A DNA stretch of 44,406 nt, from contig CALAUG010000072.1 in NCBI GenBank assembly GCA_937892155.1, positions 1 through 44,406 of the forward strand, given 5' to 3'. Of the stretch, positions 37,256 to 44,265 are shown piece after piece. The stretch's first letter is position 1, and the number at the start of each line of letters is the position of its first letter. The position numbers were made by a program, and so were the translations under genes. Origin of the DNA: an uncultured Bacteroidales bacterium. Lineage in GTDB: Bacteria > Bacteroidota > Bacteroidia > Bacteroidales > UBA1715. The notes under the pieces were generated by a model. It was not told the DNA's origin. It searched no databases and saw only the letters and a list, made by a program, of their open reading frames with translations.

Positions 37256-37795
37256 TTAAAAATCCTTCTTTCTTGATAAATTCCCCTTATGAAACTCTTC
37301 TTCTACGTAACAAATTACATCGTGAAATCCGCAAGTTTCATTTTTCTTTCGATGTTTTATGTTATTTTTTTCATCATACCAATAGTTGATGACTGTGACG
37401 CTTTCTGCAGGAAGCGAATTTTTCTTTCTGTCATTTTCAGATACAATATCTTTATAAGCACGAATAAATAGAGTCTCCACAAGGTCAACATTAGCTATTG
37501 TTTGGTCTTTTTTTCGCCCTAAACTTCCTATCCAAATATTTACATATTTGAAATCCTTTACTTGCTTGTAATGAGAATGACTTTTTGTCAATCGTTTGGT
37601 TATTCCATCGTTCTTTTTGTGAATACCGAAATAACAACAAGGTTTAGAACGTATTGTTTTTCTCGCTTCAAAATAATAAAAGTTGAACAAACCTTTATCC
37701 AAACCGTTTTCACCCTTAAAATACTCTTTCAAACCCTCTAATTTATCAAAAGGTCCCAACCATTGTACTGTAAATGATTTATCAATGCGTTTCAT
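37256..37795 (-). CDS. GIY-YIG-like protein
   Basis: 179 aa, soluble. The pattern FNFYYFEARK (residues 37-46), CCYFGIHKKNDGITKRLTKSH (53-73) and VDLVETLFIRAYK near 103-115 reproduces the GIY, YIG-with-arginine, and glutamate elements of a GIY-YIG nuclease with divergent letters. The C-terminal ~60 residues (AESVTVINYWYD, lysine-rich, CYVEEEF) are extra. It is transcribed divergently from the lipoprotein gene, and the shared 64-base promoter region has a palindrome. Assignment to the fold is by eye and moderate; catalytic residues could be incomplete. Confidence 0.55.
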   Translation of the reverse strand: MKRIDKSFTVQWLGPFDKLEGLKEYFKGENGLDKGLFNFYYFEARKTIRSKPCCYFGIHKKNDGITKRLTKSHSHYKQVKDFKYVNIWIGSLGRKKDQTIANVDLVETLFIRAYKDIVSENDRKKNSLPAESVTVINYWYDEKNNIKHRKKNETCGFHDVICYVEEEFHKGNLSRKKDF

Positions 37796-37802
37796 TTATT
37801 CT

Positions 37803-37832
37803 TGTTTTATTCACCAAAATTTCGTACCTTAA
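37803..37832 (+). promoter_or_regulatory. Candidate promoter of the lipoprotein gene
   Basis: TTG at 37803-37805 and TACCTTAA at 37825-37832 are separated by 19 bases, the Bacteroidota -33/-7 spacing; the -7 element has two mismatches to TAnnTTTG. The start codon at 37860 follows with a short leader. Confidence 0.35.
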
Positions 37833-37838
37833 AGGTAC
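37824..37838. promoter_or_regulatory. Palindrome in a divergent promoter region
   Basis: GTACCTT-A-AAGGTAC is a 7-bp perfect dyad with one central base. It overlaps the -7 element of the lipoprotein promoter and lies 29 bases before the divergent 179-aa gene, so it is a plausible operator. No dedicated regulator gene is next to it. Confidence 0.4.
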
Positions 37839-37859
37839 AAATTTAACTACATATTCAAA

Positions 37860-38705
37860 ATGAAAAAGATTTTAATTTCAGCAATGTTGCTCGCAACCTC
37901 TCTTGTCGGTTGCGGACGTTCCGAAGCGGAACAACGTCGCACTCCAGAAAGACAAGATTCCGTATCAACCGAATTGCCTGATGTTCCCGATGTGCAACTT
38001 TCCGAGCAACAATATCTCGCTCTCATCGAAAAATCCATCGACTCGGGAAAGTTCATCGACGCGAAAAACTACATCGACTTGTTCGTGAAATGTTTTCCGC
38101 GTTCCGAAAAGAAATCCTTTTACCTCAACTTGTTGCCGTATGTTACTACAAAGGCAGAAGAATTATCGCTCGCCGCCGATTCTGCAAAAAAGGACAGCGT
38201 CCTTCGGGCAAACGCCGATAACCTCGGAATCTGGGAAATTCAGTATTTCACCGACATCTTTGGCGAACCAACGAGCGAAAAGTACATCACCACCAAGGCA
38301 CCCATCTACGGCACGTTCTCAAGCCCTGCCACCCTCAAATCCGATTTACGTGTGAAAATAGTCGTTGCAGGTGCAAACTCCGTCGCAATCAAACTATTTG
38401 AATACAAAGGTTCAAATCCTGTCACCGGCTACAACGACCGTTACAATGTAATTGTTCAGGACAGCAAGGGAGAATGGCACGAACTTCGGGCTTCCATCAA
38501 CCATTCCGACAGGTTGAGGTTCGACGATTTCTCATACAAGGGCGAACGCACCGATGCCGAAATCTTTCATCAAATCCTTATGCAAGGCGGACGCATCAGG
38601 GTAAAAATCCAAGATGCCGATTGCTCGGCCACTGCCTACAATTTCACCATCACCACCGCCGACTGGTATCCAAACGCCTACAGGAAACTCATCGGCTATC
38701 GCTAA
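37860..38705 (+). CDS. Lipoprotein of unknown function
   Basis: 281 aa. A classical type II signal peptide (MKKILISAMLLATSLVGC) has its lipobox LVGC with Cys18. The mature protein starts with a charged linker (RSEAEQRRTPERQD) and is then a helical part (residues ~45-120) followed by a beta-rich domain (~125-281) containing IWEIQYFTDIFGEPTSEKYI and VVAGANSVAIKLFEYKG. No enzyme motif is seen; it is probably an outer- or inner-membrane anchored binding protein. The GC content is higher than that of its neighbours. Its last codons and 3' tail are duplicated at about 40048-40095, so relatives of this gene once stood there too. Confidence 0.85.
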   Translation: MKKILISAMLLATSLVGCGRSEAEQRRTPERQDSVSTELPDVPDVQLSEQQYLALIEKSIDSGKFIDAKNYIDLFVKCFPRSEKKSFYLNLLPYVTTKAEELSLAADSAKKDSVLRANADNLGIWEIQYFTDIFGEPTSEKYITTKAPIYGTFSSPATLKSDLRVKIVVAGANSVAIKLFEYKGSNPVTGYNDRYNVIVQDSKGEWHELRASINHSDRLRFDDFSYKGERTDAEIFHQILMQGGRIRVKIQDADCSATAYNFTITTADWYPNAYRKLIGYR

Positions 38706-38732
38706 CGCTCCAATTGTACAATTTCTATATAT
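38700..38732 (+). repeat. 33-base direct repeat, copy 1
   Basis: Identical to 40063-40095. It begins in the last codon of the lipoprotein gene and covers the stop and 3' untranslated tail. Upstream of it the similarity continues with few mismatches: the seven last codons (K-L-I-G-Y-R-stop) are also present in the second copy. Confidence 0.9.
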
Positions 38733-38754
38733 CGAGGCACCCCCTCAAAACAGA

Positions 38755-38780
38755 AAAGGCAACCAATCACGGTTGCCTTT
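38755..38780 (+). terminator. Terminator of the lipoprotein gene
   Basis: Perfect 10-bp stem AAAGGCAACC (38755-38764) and GGTTGCCTTT (38771-38780) with a 6-base loop. The T-rich end and the A-run on the 5' side suggest that it works in both directions. Confidence 0.85.
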
Positions 38781-38830
38781 CACTGTTTAATAACACTACA
38801 TAATTGTAGCAAATATATAAAGATTAATTA

Positions 38831-38904
38831 TTTTCTAGCCGGGATTCGAACCCGGGACCAACTCTTTAGTGAAAAGAGCGCTCTATCCACTGAGCTACTA
38901 GGCC
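38831..38904 (-). tRNA. tRNA-like gene with broken acceptor stem
   Basis: The minus strand gives a cloverleaf: D-stem GCTC/GAGC with an AGTGGATA loop, anticodon stem CTCTT/AAGAG with loop TTCACTA, variable TTGGTC, and a perfect T-arm CCGGG-TTCGAAT-CCCGG. The acceptor pairs only at the inner four positions (CTAG/CTAG); the outer GGC faces AAA. The anticodon by position is CAC (Val), but position 37 is T, and the same loop contains TTC-A as in tRNA-Glu, so the identity is unclear. No CCA is encoded. It is either a tRNA pseudogene or one damaged at its 3' end by an insertion or excision event. Confidence 0.75.
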
Positions 38905-38987
38905 ACCACAAAATTAATAAAAATATTTAATCACAAAAGTTATTTCCCGCAATCCCCACATTCTCATATATTTTATCTTACCAACAC

Positions 38988-39716
38988 TTATTCATCATCT
39001 GTCAAGCGTCTTAAAAACTCTGGCTTTAGAAATGGCTTTATTTCTTCGAAAGAAAATTCGGCTAACAAACGCATATTCCAATGAAAGGGATAAAAAAAAC
39101 GAAATGTGACTATTTTACCCAAAGAATCAATTTCAATCTCATATTGGGAAAGATGAACAGGGGCTATGTCTTCGCCATATGAAAAAAAATCATCATCATC
39201 GTCATATGCATCATTGTCCTTCTTCACATCATCATAATCTTCTTCTATCTTTTTCCGATATATTTCCAATAGTTTATCCTTATTAATAAACACCTCTTCT
39301 CTAAGATTTTTGCCCTCTTTGAGATCAAACGTAAATAATTCAATACCTATGAATGTATCGGCGAAATTTTCTGTGCGTAATGTTACATTTAAGATATCAT
39401 TTTTTTGATAATTGATATCATAGTATTCCAACACATAATCCTTTTCCCGTAAACATTCCCATATACCATTGCAATCCAAAATTAATTTCTTCTTATAATT
39501 CAAACGATCTTTGTAGTTTGTAAAATTACTGTCAAAGACATAATATACCTCTTGTATTGCACGATAAATTTGGGGCTGTGTAATTGTAAGCTCTTGAAGT
39601 TCACAACATTTTCCATCTATACAAACAGAGTCTTTTATTATCTTAACGGGTTGGGAGAACAACGACATGGAACTGTTTAATATACACACAATAAAAATAT
39701 ATTTTTTTAAGTTCAT
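38988..39716 (-). CDS. Secreted hypothetical protein
   Basis: 242 aa with a signal peptide (YIFIVCILNSSMSLFSQ). The mature part begins with a cysteine cluster (CIDGKCCELQEL), is then mixed alpha/beta, and contains a very acidic stretch near 165-175 (KKDNDAYDDDDDFFSYGED). The C-terminus has RFFYPFHWNMRLLAEFSFEE. Not recognised. It lies 4 bases after an 82-aa fragment related to the giant subtilisin, so the pair looks like a detached piece of a cluster similar to the one at 6-31 kb, where a secreted gene also sits beside the subtilisin gene. Confidence 0.65.
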   Translation of the reverse strand: MNLKKYIFIVCILNSSMSLFSQPVKIIKDSVCIDGKCCELQELTITQPQIYRAIQEVYYVFDSNFTNYKDRLNYKKKLILDCNGIWECLREKDYVLEYYDINYQKNDILNVTLRTENFADTFIGIELFTFDLKEGKNLREEVFINKDKLLEIYRKKIEEDYDDVKKDNDAYDDDDDFFSYGEDIAPVHLSQYEIEIDSLGKIVTFRFFYPFHWNMRLLAEFSFEEIKPFLKPEFLRRLTDDE

Positions 39717-39720
39717 ATTT

Positions 39721-39969
39721 CTAAAAATTTTTTATGAAACGCAATACCAAATGCTCTGTCGGTTTCAATATTACAGTTACCAGTTCGTCATCTTCGCCTG
39801 TCTCACAATCATTATCACAAGGTAGAACTATAATTCCTCTTTGACAGGCAAACGCATTCATGTCATCATTCAGACAAAATTGCGATGTTACAAGAAAACT
39901 ATTTTCTCCACCATCAGAGAATCGACCCGTTTCTTCTCCAAAATTCGTATGTTCCGTATAAAAGTGCAT
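39721..39969 (-). pseudogene. Fragment related to the giant subtilisin C-terminal domain
   Basis: 82 aa. The stretch NAFACQRGIIVLP, a short acidic insert, then ELVTVILKP parallels KAYAVCKGKILVQ, an acidic insert, then LVNIVLKP in the 1500-aa protein at about residues 890-915. The rest of that domain (KYFVYRG and beyond) is missing; the frame ends with LVLRFIKNF. It therefore looks like a truncated member of the same domain family, either a remnant or a minimal stand-alone version. It has an ATG start and is tightly linked (4 bases) to the secreted 242-aa gene, so translation is possible. Confidence 0.55.
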
Positions 39970-40062
39970 AGGTAAATGATATTCTTTTCAAATTACAAAT
40001 CAATAAATATATTTGTTTTTTGTTGAATTTCAACGTAATTGTAATAAAAACTCATTGGTTAC

Positions 40063-40095
40063 CGCTAACGCTCCAATTGTACAATTTCTATATAT
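40063..40095 (+). repeat. 33-base direct repeat, copy 2
   Basis: Identical to 38700-38732. The preceding bases from about 40048 still encode the K-L-I-G-Y-R-stop ending of the lipoprotein, with in-frame stops upstream, so this is a 3' relic of a lipoprotein paralogue with its terminator still in place. Confidence 0.9.
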
Positions 40096-40115
40096 AGGAG
40101 AACTCTCTCCACAGA

Positions 40116-40140
40116 AAAGGCTCGCCATTAACGAGCCTTT
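40116..40140 (+). terminator. Terminator upstream of the SIR2-like gene
   Basis: Stem AAAGGCTCG (40116-40124) and CGAGCCTTT (40132-40140), loop of 7. The 25 bases 40104-40128 recur exactly at 43834-43858. It would have ended the lost lipoprotein-like gene and now isolates the SIR2-like gene. Confidence 0.8.
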
Positions 40141-40186
40141 ATTATAAAATTCCTTGCCAAATGTGCTGCAATACCTAAAAATGCAA

Positions 40187-40194
40187 TATATTTG
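40187..40194 (+). promoter_or_regulatory. Promoter -7 element of the SIR2-like gene
   Basis: TATATTTG, a perfect TAnnTTTG match, 50 bases upstream of the GTG start. It sits inside a dyad with TGCAA/TTGCA arms (40182-40196), which could be an operator. Confidence 0.55.
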
Positions 40195-40243
40195 CAGTAT
40201 TGTATAATTAAAAATACTACAACACGAATAAACAAGAAATAAA

Positions 40244-41545
40244 GTGACAATAACTAAAAAAATAAATACGAAAAGAGCAACGATGATTATGGGAGCAGGT
40301 GCTCCTTTAGATTTGACATTACCTGATAACGTAACTTGGCCATCAACCGCAAATATCACAAAGAAGGTGATAGAACCATACAACATAGTGTTGAACCCAG
40401 GAAAAAAGACAAACTTGGTGGAAAGGATATCCAAAAAATTGATGGCATCATTTCCTGTGAATCACAACCTGTGGTGGATAGAGAATCAGCAGCCTAATAT
40501 TCATTTTGAGATACTTTTTCATGTGATGGAGCAGTTGAGGGCATACGACATTGTATGGCAGGGATATTGTAAGAATCCCTATATATATCCGTATTTTGCC
40601 CCATTCACTTATAGAAATTTTGATTTCTCGAGTGATGAGTTGTCTGCGGTGATGGAGCCTTTTATCATACGAATCATGGATATAGTGAATGCTTACAATG
40701 AATACTACCAAAAGCATAAGAACGAAGAAAGTTGGTTTGCAGATTTCTTCAATATGGATCATAAATGGGACGTATTCAACTTTAACTATGATACTATGGT
40801 GGAGGATAGTCTTGTTTCGTATGAAGATGGCTAAGAGAAGGTGAATGGCGAAAGCTATCAAAAATTCTCGCCATTGAAATTGCATCAAAATGAGCGGGGT
40901 TTGTCAACAATTAATCATCTACATGGATGCATACTCTATTATTACAAGAAGAACTGGAATATTGACGCTTCAGACACGACCATTCATGATTTGTATAAAT
41001 ATCCTGATTATCATATAGTTAAGGGCATGATGGAAGGACGTTCGCAGAGTAAAGAAGTATCGCAGACAAATGAAGAGTATTTTGCAGGACCTATTATTAC
41101 AGGCTTGAAGAAGACTGATAAACTGTCGTGCATACCATACGATTTCTACCATGGCAACTTGTATAAAGCGCTTTATTCAAGCAACGCATTGGTGATAGTT
41201 GGTTATTCGTTCGGGGATATTTATGTGAATAATTTGATACGGATGATGAATATGCTCTATGAGGACAAGAAACGAATTGTTATCATTGACAAATGGAATC
41301 AGGAAATGATAGATTCGCAACCATGCGGACTGGATAAATTTATACAATCCTGTATTTCGCCACATGAAGTGAAGTTTTGGCAGATGATGTCGGGATGTTC
41401 TTATGGAGATTTAATGGACGGCTTCTTGCAGAAAGATGTAAAAAAGGTGATGGTATCGAAGAATAAATGTCTGATGATATTGGCAGACGGTTTTAAGTCT
41501 GCTGCTAAGCATAAGGATGAAATAGAGAAGTTTTTAAATTCATGA
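40244..41545 (+). pseudogene. SIR2-like gene interrupted by an in-frame TAA
   Basis: Two open stretches in the same frame (40244-40834 and on from the TAA to 41545) form one SIR2-like protein of 433 residues. Part 1 has MIMGAGAPLDLTLP (the GAG nucleotide loop, residues 15-28) and FNFNYDT (N181-Y182-D183). Then TAA replaces codon 197. Part 2 has the catalytic-type histidine in HLHG (codon 227) and LVIVGYSFGD near codon 317. SIR2-like enzymes in defence systems deplete NAD+. The stop separates the NAD-binding and histidine motifs, so the product is dead unless the stop is read through or part 2 is re-initiated at the GTG at 40841. Start: GTG at 40244 or the ATG at 40283. Confidence 0.85.
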
Positions 41546-41618
41546 GGAAGAATAGAAAGAACAAAGGATGGAACGTGTAGTCTTTATACATGAAAAAAAT
41601 TCTTAACATTATATATCA

Positions 41619-41637
41619 AAAAGTTATTTCCCGCAAT
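41619..41637. repeat. 19-base repeat shared with 38935-38953
   Basis: The 19-mer AAAAGTTATTTCCCGCAAT occurs exactly twice in the window, each time in an intergenic stretch and followed by C-rich sequence. It sits beside the tRNA-like gene in the first copy and after the SIR2-like gene in the second. Confidence 0.75.
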
Positions 41638-41727
41638 TTTCCCCACGCACGGCCAATCTGCTTAAACTCCGAAAAAGATAGTTGGAGGTCTTATGGTATA
41701 CCCCACTAAATAACTATCTCAAAACAA

Positions 41728-41755
41728 CAAAGGCAACTATTTATAGTTGCCTTTG
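41728..41755 (+). terminator. Strong intrinsic terminator after the SIR2-like gene
   Basis: A 13-bp perfect stem (CAAAGGCAACTAT, 41728-41740; ATAGTTGCCTTTG, 41743-41755) with a 2-base loop. The core GGCAAC/GTTGCC is the same as in the terminator at 38755-38780. Confidence 0.8.
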
Positions 41756-41896
41756 CTATTAAAGAGAAGGGAGGTGACTCAAACCGAGGAACTTATCGTT
41801 CTCAAAGCAAGAATGATGCGCTCCCTTTTATATCATTCTTGTAAAGATTTTATCATAATTCTTTCTGCAAATATAACATATTTTCCCTTTTTACAA

Positions 41897-41904
41897 TATT
41901 TTTG
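41897..41904 (+). promoter_or_regulatory. Promoter -7 element of the HEPN gene
   Basis: TATTTTTG, a perfect TAnnTTTG match. Transcription would begin near 41911, which favours the ATG at 41922 over the GTG at 41916 as start, with an almost leaderless transcript. Confidence 0.5.
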
Positions 41905-41921
41905 CCCAAAAATAAGTGGGA

Positions 41922-43634
41922 ATGACTAAAAATTTATATCGACTATTCTTTAAAGAGCGACTTGTTGAATTATTTCACAAGGATACCATTGATAGTTTTC
42001 GCATTAGAAATCATAATGCTTTCACCCTTTTGATTGAATGTAAAGAGGTTGTTATGGATTGGCAAAATGCCAATTTAAAAAATTATGATACCGTTAAACA
42101 TTGCATTGAAGAGGTTCAAGAGGCAGTAAAAAAAGATGTGATTCTCACCTTTAAAATATGCAGTAAAACAATTTTTGACCATATCCTTTCTGAATGTTCA
42201 AATAGAGGTGAAAAGGAACGGAATATATTCAAGAAATTAATCTATTATATAGACGCCATTGTGTGTGAAAATAAAGAACACTATCTCTATTTACTTTTCC
42301 AAAAAATAGATTACTTTGTGTGTTCCGATTATGAAGAAGAAACATTTCCTACTGACAAATTTATCGAATTTGACCATTTGATTTCGGCCCTTGCGACACA
42401 ATTGATGTATATAGGATTCTCAAAGTATTACATTTTTCATCTTTCAAACACCTTTGATGTATATCAATTTGAGGATTCATACAGTAATTTTAAACAAACC
42501 ATATGTAACAGAACAAAATTGAACAAAGCTGTTATAGTAAAACTTGCAATTGGAGAAAAAGAAAACAAGATTGTTTCTCTAATGCAATTGGTCAACGAAG
42601 TTCCTAAGAAATATGTAAACGAGCAGATTCTTATGAGATTTGCATCTTACTTAAGACCTAATAAAAATTTCAATTTTTTTATTTTCGAAACAACATCCGA
42701 TACAGATTCTTATTCCACTGCCAAAAAAGCACGCGAAATAATCGCAAAAAAACTTGATATGTTACATTTAAACAATAATCTATTGAAAGTAGAAATACCT
42801 AAATATGCTCTTGTAACGTATAAAAACGATAATGGACAAACAAGGTTTGAATATGTTAAGGAATTCTATATAGATGGCACATACAACAATAATGATCCCA
42901 CATTATTTAGCACGATAAATTCATTAATGGAAAAGCCTAACATTGATAAAGAAGTATCAATGCGATTATCATCAGCCTTGCGTCATTTAAGAATCGGGAA
43001 TTGCCAATCAGACATAGAACAACAGTTTGTAAATTACTGGATTGCATTAGAGTTCATTTTTTCTTCTGCCGAAGCAAATGAATCAACATTTTCTCGTGTA
43101 AAGACCAATATCATAAACATATTTGTATCATGTTATATAAAAAGAAACATTCTATATTTAGACTCTCTACTAAAGAAAGAAAATATATTATCGACAGAAG
43201 AAACGATATTCGATGCAACAACATTAAAAAAAGCGGAAAGCAATAGTAAAATTTCAGTTTTACTACTATATAGACTGAAAATCATAGAGCCGATAATAAT
43301 AGGAAATTCTGATAAAAGAAAGAATTACATCAAAGCCCATGAAACGAATTTGGCACAACATATTTCGCGTATTTACCGACTAAGAAACAAACTTATACAT
43401 GAAGCAGCCATTAAACAGAATATAGCCAATATCACAAGTGATCTTCGCTACTATTTAGTATTCGTAATTAATCAAATGATAAGTTATTATAATGAACAAA
43501 GTACAAAGAGCGATAAAAAACTATGTATGGAAGATATGTTTTTCGAATACGATATGGTAACTAGGTGTATAAAGGAGAATTTTAATTTAGACATTCTAAG
43601 AGATGTGCATTTTGACAACACATATCTTTCATAA
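41922..43634 (+). CDS. HEPN-type protein, probable abortive-infection RNase
   Basis: 570 aa from the ATG at 41922 (a GTG two codons earlier is possible). The C-terminal third holds a HEPN domain: the helix FVNYWIALEFIFSSAE near 367-382 and the R-x4-H signature RNKLIHE with Arg488 and His493, preceded by HISRIYRL. This matches HEPN domains of the ApeA-like group, which cleave RNA during phage infection. The N-terminal ~360 residues lack known motifs and probably sense the trigger. It stands alone, downstream of the broken SIR2-like gene and its terminator, so it has its own promoter. No antitoxin (MNT-type) gene is adjacent. Confidence 0.8.
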   Translation: MTKNLYRLFFKERLVELFHKDTIDSFRIRNHNAFTLLIECKEVVMDWQNANLKNYDTVKHCIEEVQEAVKKDVILTFKICSKTIFDHILSECSNRGEKERNIFKKLIYYIDAIVCENKEHYLYLLFQKIDYFVCSDYEEETFPTDKFIEFDHLISALATQLMYIGFSKYYIFHLSNTFDVYQFEDSYSNFKQTICNRTKLNKAVIVKLAIGEKENKIVSLMQLVNEVPKKYVNEQILMRFASYLRPNKNFNFFIFETTSDTDSYSTAKKAREIIAKKLDMLHLNNNLLKVEIPKYALVTYKNDNGQTRFEYVKEFYIDGTYNNNDPTLFSTINSLMEKPNIDKEVSMRLSSALRHLRIGNCQSDIEQQFVNYWIALEFIFSSAEANESTFSRVKTNIINIFVSCYIKRNILYLDSLLKKENILSTEETIFDATTLKKAESNSKISVLLLYRLKIIEPIIIGNSDKRKNYIKAHETNLAQHISRIYRLRNKLIHEAAIKQNIANITSDLRYYLVFVINQMISYYNEQSTKSDKKLCMEDMFFEYDMVTRCIKENFNLDILRDVHFDNTYLS

Positions 43635-43833
43635 TAATTGATTTTATTCCCAAAGCCCTCTCTCTCAGAAGTAAAAAATCATTTCCTCCATGTTTACCTA
43701 ATTTAGTATGACATATTGTCTTAATCTTTAAACTGGCATTATAGTTGATGAGGATTCTAAAAATAATAACAGGCTTATGGGTCGAAAAATTTTTGTTTCA
43801 TATAAATATGCAGATGATAAAGTTCGGGGGATT
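43635..43833. other. Short gap after the HEPN gene
   Basis: About 200 bases of AT-rich DNA without a gene or clear structure; it leads into the terminator pair at 43846-43915. Confidence 0.4.
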
Positions 43834-43845
43834 TCTCTCCACAGA

Positions 43846-43871
43846 AAAGGCTCGCCATCCGACGAGCCTTT
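43846..43871 (+). terminator. Terminator of the HEPN gene
   Basis: Stem AAAGGCTCG (43846-43854) and CGAGCCTTT (43863-43871), followed by further Ts. Same stem as at 40116-40140, and 25 bases including its 5' arm are identical between the two sites. Confidence 0.85.
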
Positions 43872-43892
43872 TTTATTATTTTATATAAAAAA

Positions 43893-43915
43893 AGGTCATC
43901 TTTGTTAGATGACCT
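43893..43915 (-). terminator. Minus-strand terminator behind the T-arm fragment
   Basis: Stem AGGTCATC (43893-43900) and GATGACCT (43908-43915). On the minus strand it is followed by seven Ts, so it terminates transcription that comes through the tRNA T-arm fragment. Confidence 0.75.
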
Positions 43916-43916
43916 C

Positions 43917-43960
43917 TATAAGGTGGGGGATTCGAACCCCCGGTTTGCCCCAGGTTTGTT
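43917..43960 (-). other. tRNA 3' fragment (T-arm), possible attachment site
   Basis: The minus strand contains a perfect T-arm GGGGG-TTCGAAT-CCCCC (43925-43941) followed by ACCTTATAG. No D-arm, anticodon arm or matching 5' acceptor strand lies within the next 100 bases, so it is not a complete tRNA and does not fit tmRNA ends either. 3' ends of tRNA genes are common attachment sites; a stranded T-arm with its own terminator is what is left when an element has inserted into or recombined within a tRNA gene. The open frame running through it is spurious. Confidence 0.55.
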
Positions 43961-44063
43961 TTGCGAATCAATTCGTTGATTATCAATATTGTTTTTTTTA
44001 GAAATAGGCATTTTTTCCTTTTTTTTGTCCCAAAAAAGTCCCGGAACAATGGCAAAAAAAATA

Positions 44064-44071
44064 TAAATTTG
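44064..44071 (+). promoter_or_regulatory. Promoter -7 element of the 43-aa gene
   Basis: TAAATTTG, a perfect TAnnTTTG match, 22 bases upstream of the ATG at 44093. Confidence 0.4.
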
Positions 44072-44092
44072 CTTATTCAATTTTTCAAATAA

Positions 44093-44224
44093 ATGGCTGC
44101 TACAAAATCCAAATCTTCCGTACCATCTTCCAAAAAGGTTGTGAAGACACCCATACAAAAACTTTATGGGTGTATGAAAGGAAAAATCTCTTACGAAAGC
44201 AACAAAATTTTCAACCTGGACTAA
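44093..44224 (+). CDS. Small 43-aa protein, antitoxin-like
   Basis: ATG to TAA in 44 codons. The N-terminal half is a basic, serine/lysine-rich arm; the C-terminal half reads KLYGCMKGKISYESNKIFNL, which resembles the K-L-x-G-x-x-K-G-K-I end of short VapB/DUF2281-like antitoxins. No PIN toxin follows; the next gene on this side runs the other way. A good -7 element stands before it. It could be an orphan or truncated antitoxin, or a small regulator. The call rests on a single short motif. Confidence 0.45.
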   Translation: MAATKSKSSVPSSKKVVKTPIQKLYGCMKGKISYESNKIFNLD

Positions 44225-44265
44225 CATGAAAATATACTTTTGTATGTTTTTGTTTTCATTTCTGG

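Larger units (their letters stand above)
41546..41896. other. Intergenic region between SIR2-like and HEPN genes
   Basis: About 350 bases with no gene. It holds the repeat AAAAGTTATTTCCCGCAAT (41619-41637), also found at 38935-38953, directly followed by TTTTCCCCACGC (41637-41648). A strong terminator lies at 41728-41755. A frame at 41747-41929 was not accepted as a gene because it starts inside the terminator. Confidence 0.5.

Noticed and set aside
41756..41830. A degenerate second tRNA on the minus strand
   Set aside because: A loop-like TTTGAGT and an anticodon-like hairpin are present, but the T-stem does not pair and the acceptor strands do not match.
43886..44060. tmRNA 3' end
   Set aside because: The T-arm and terminator fit, but the acceptor end ACCTTATAG is not that of tmRNA and no tag frame or 5' partner was found in the next 150 bases.
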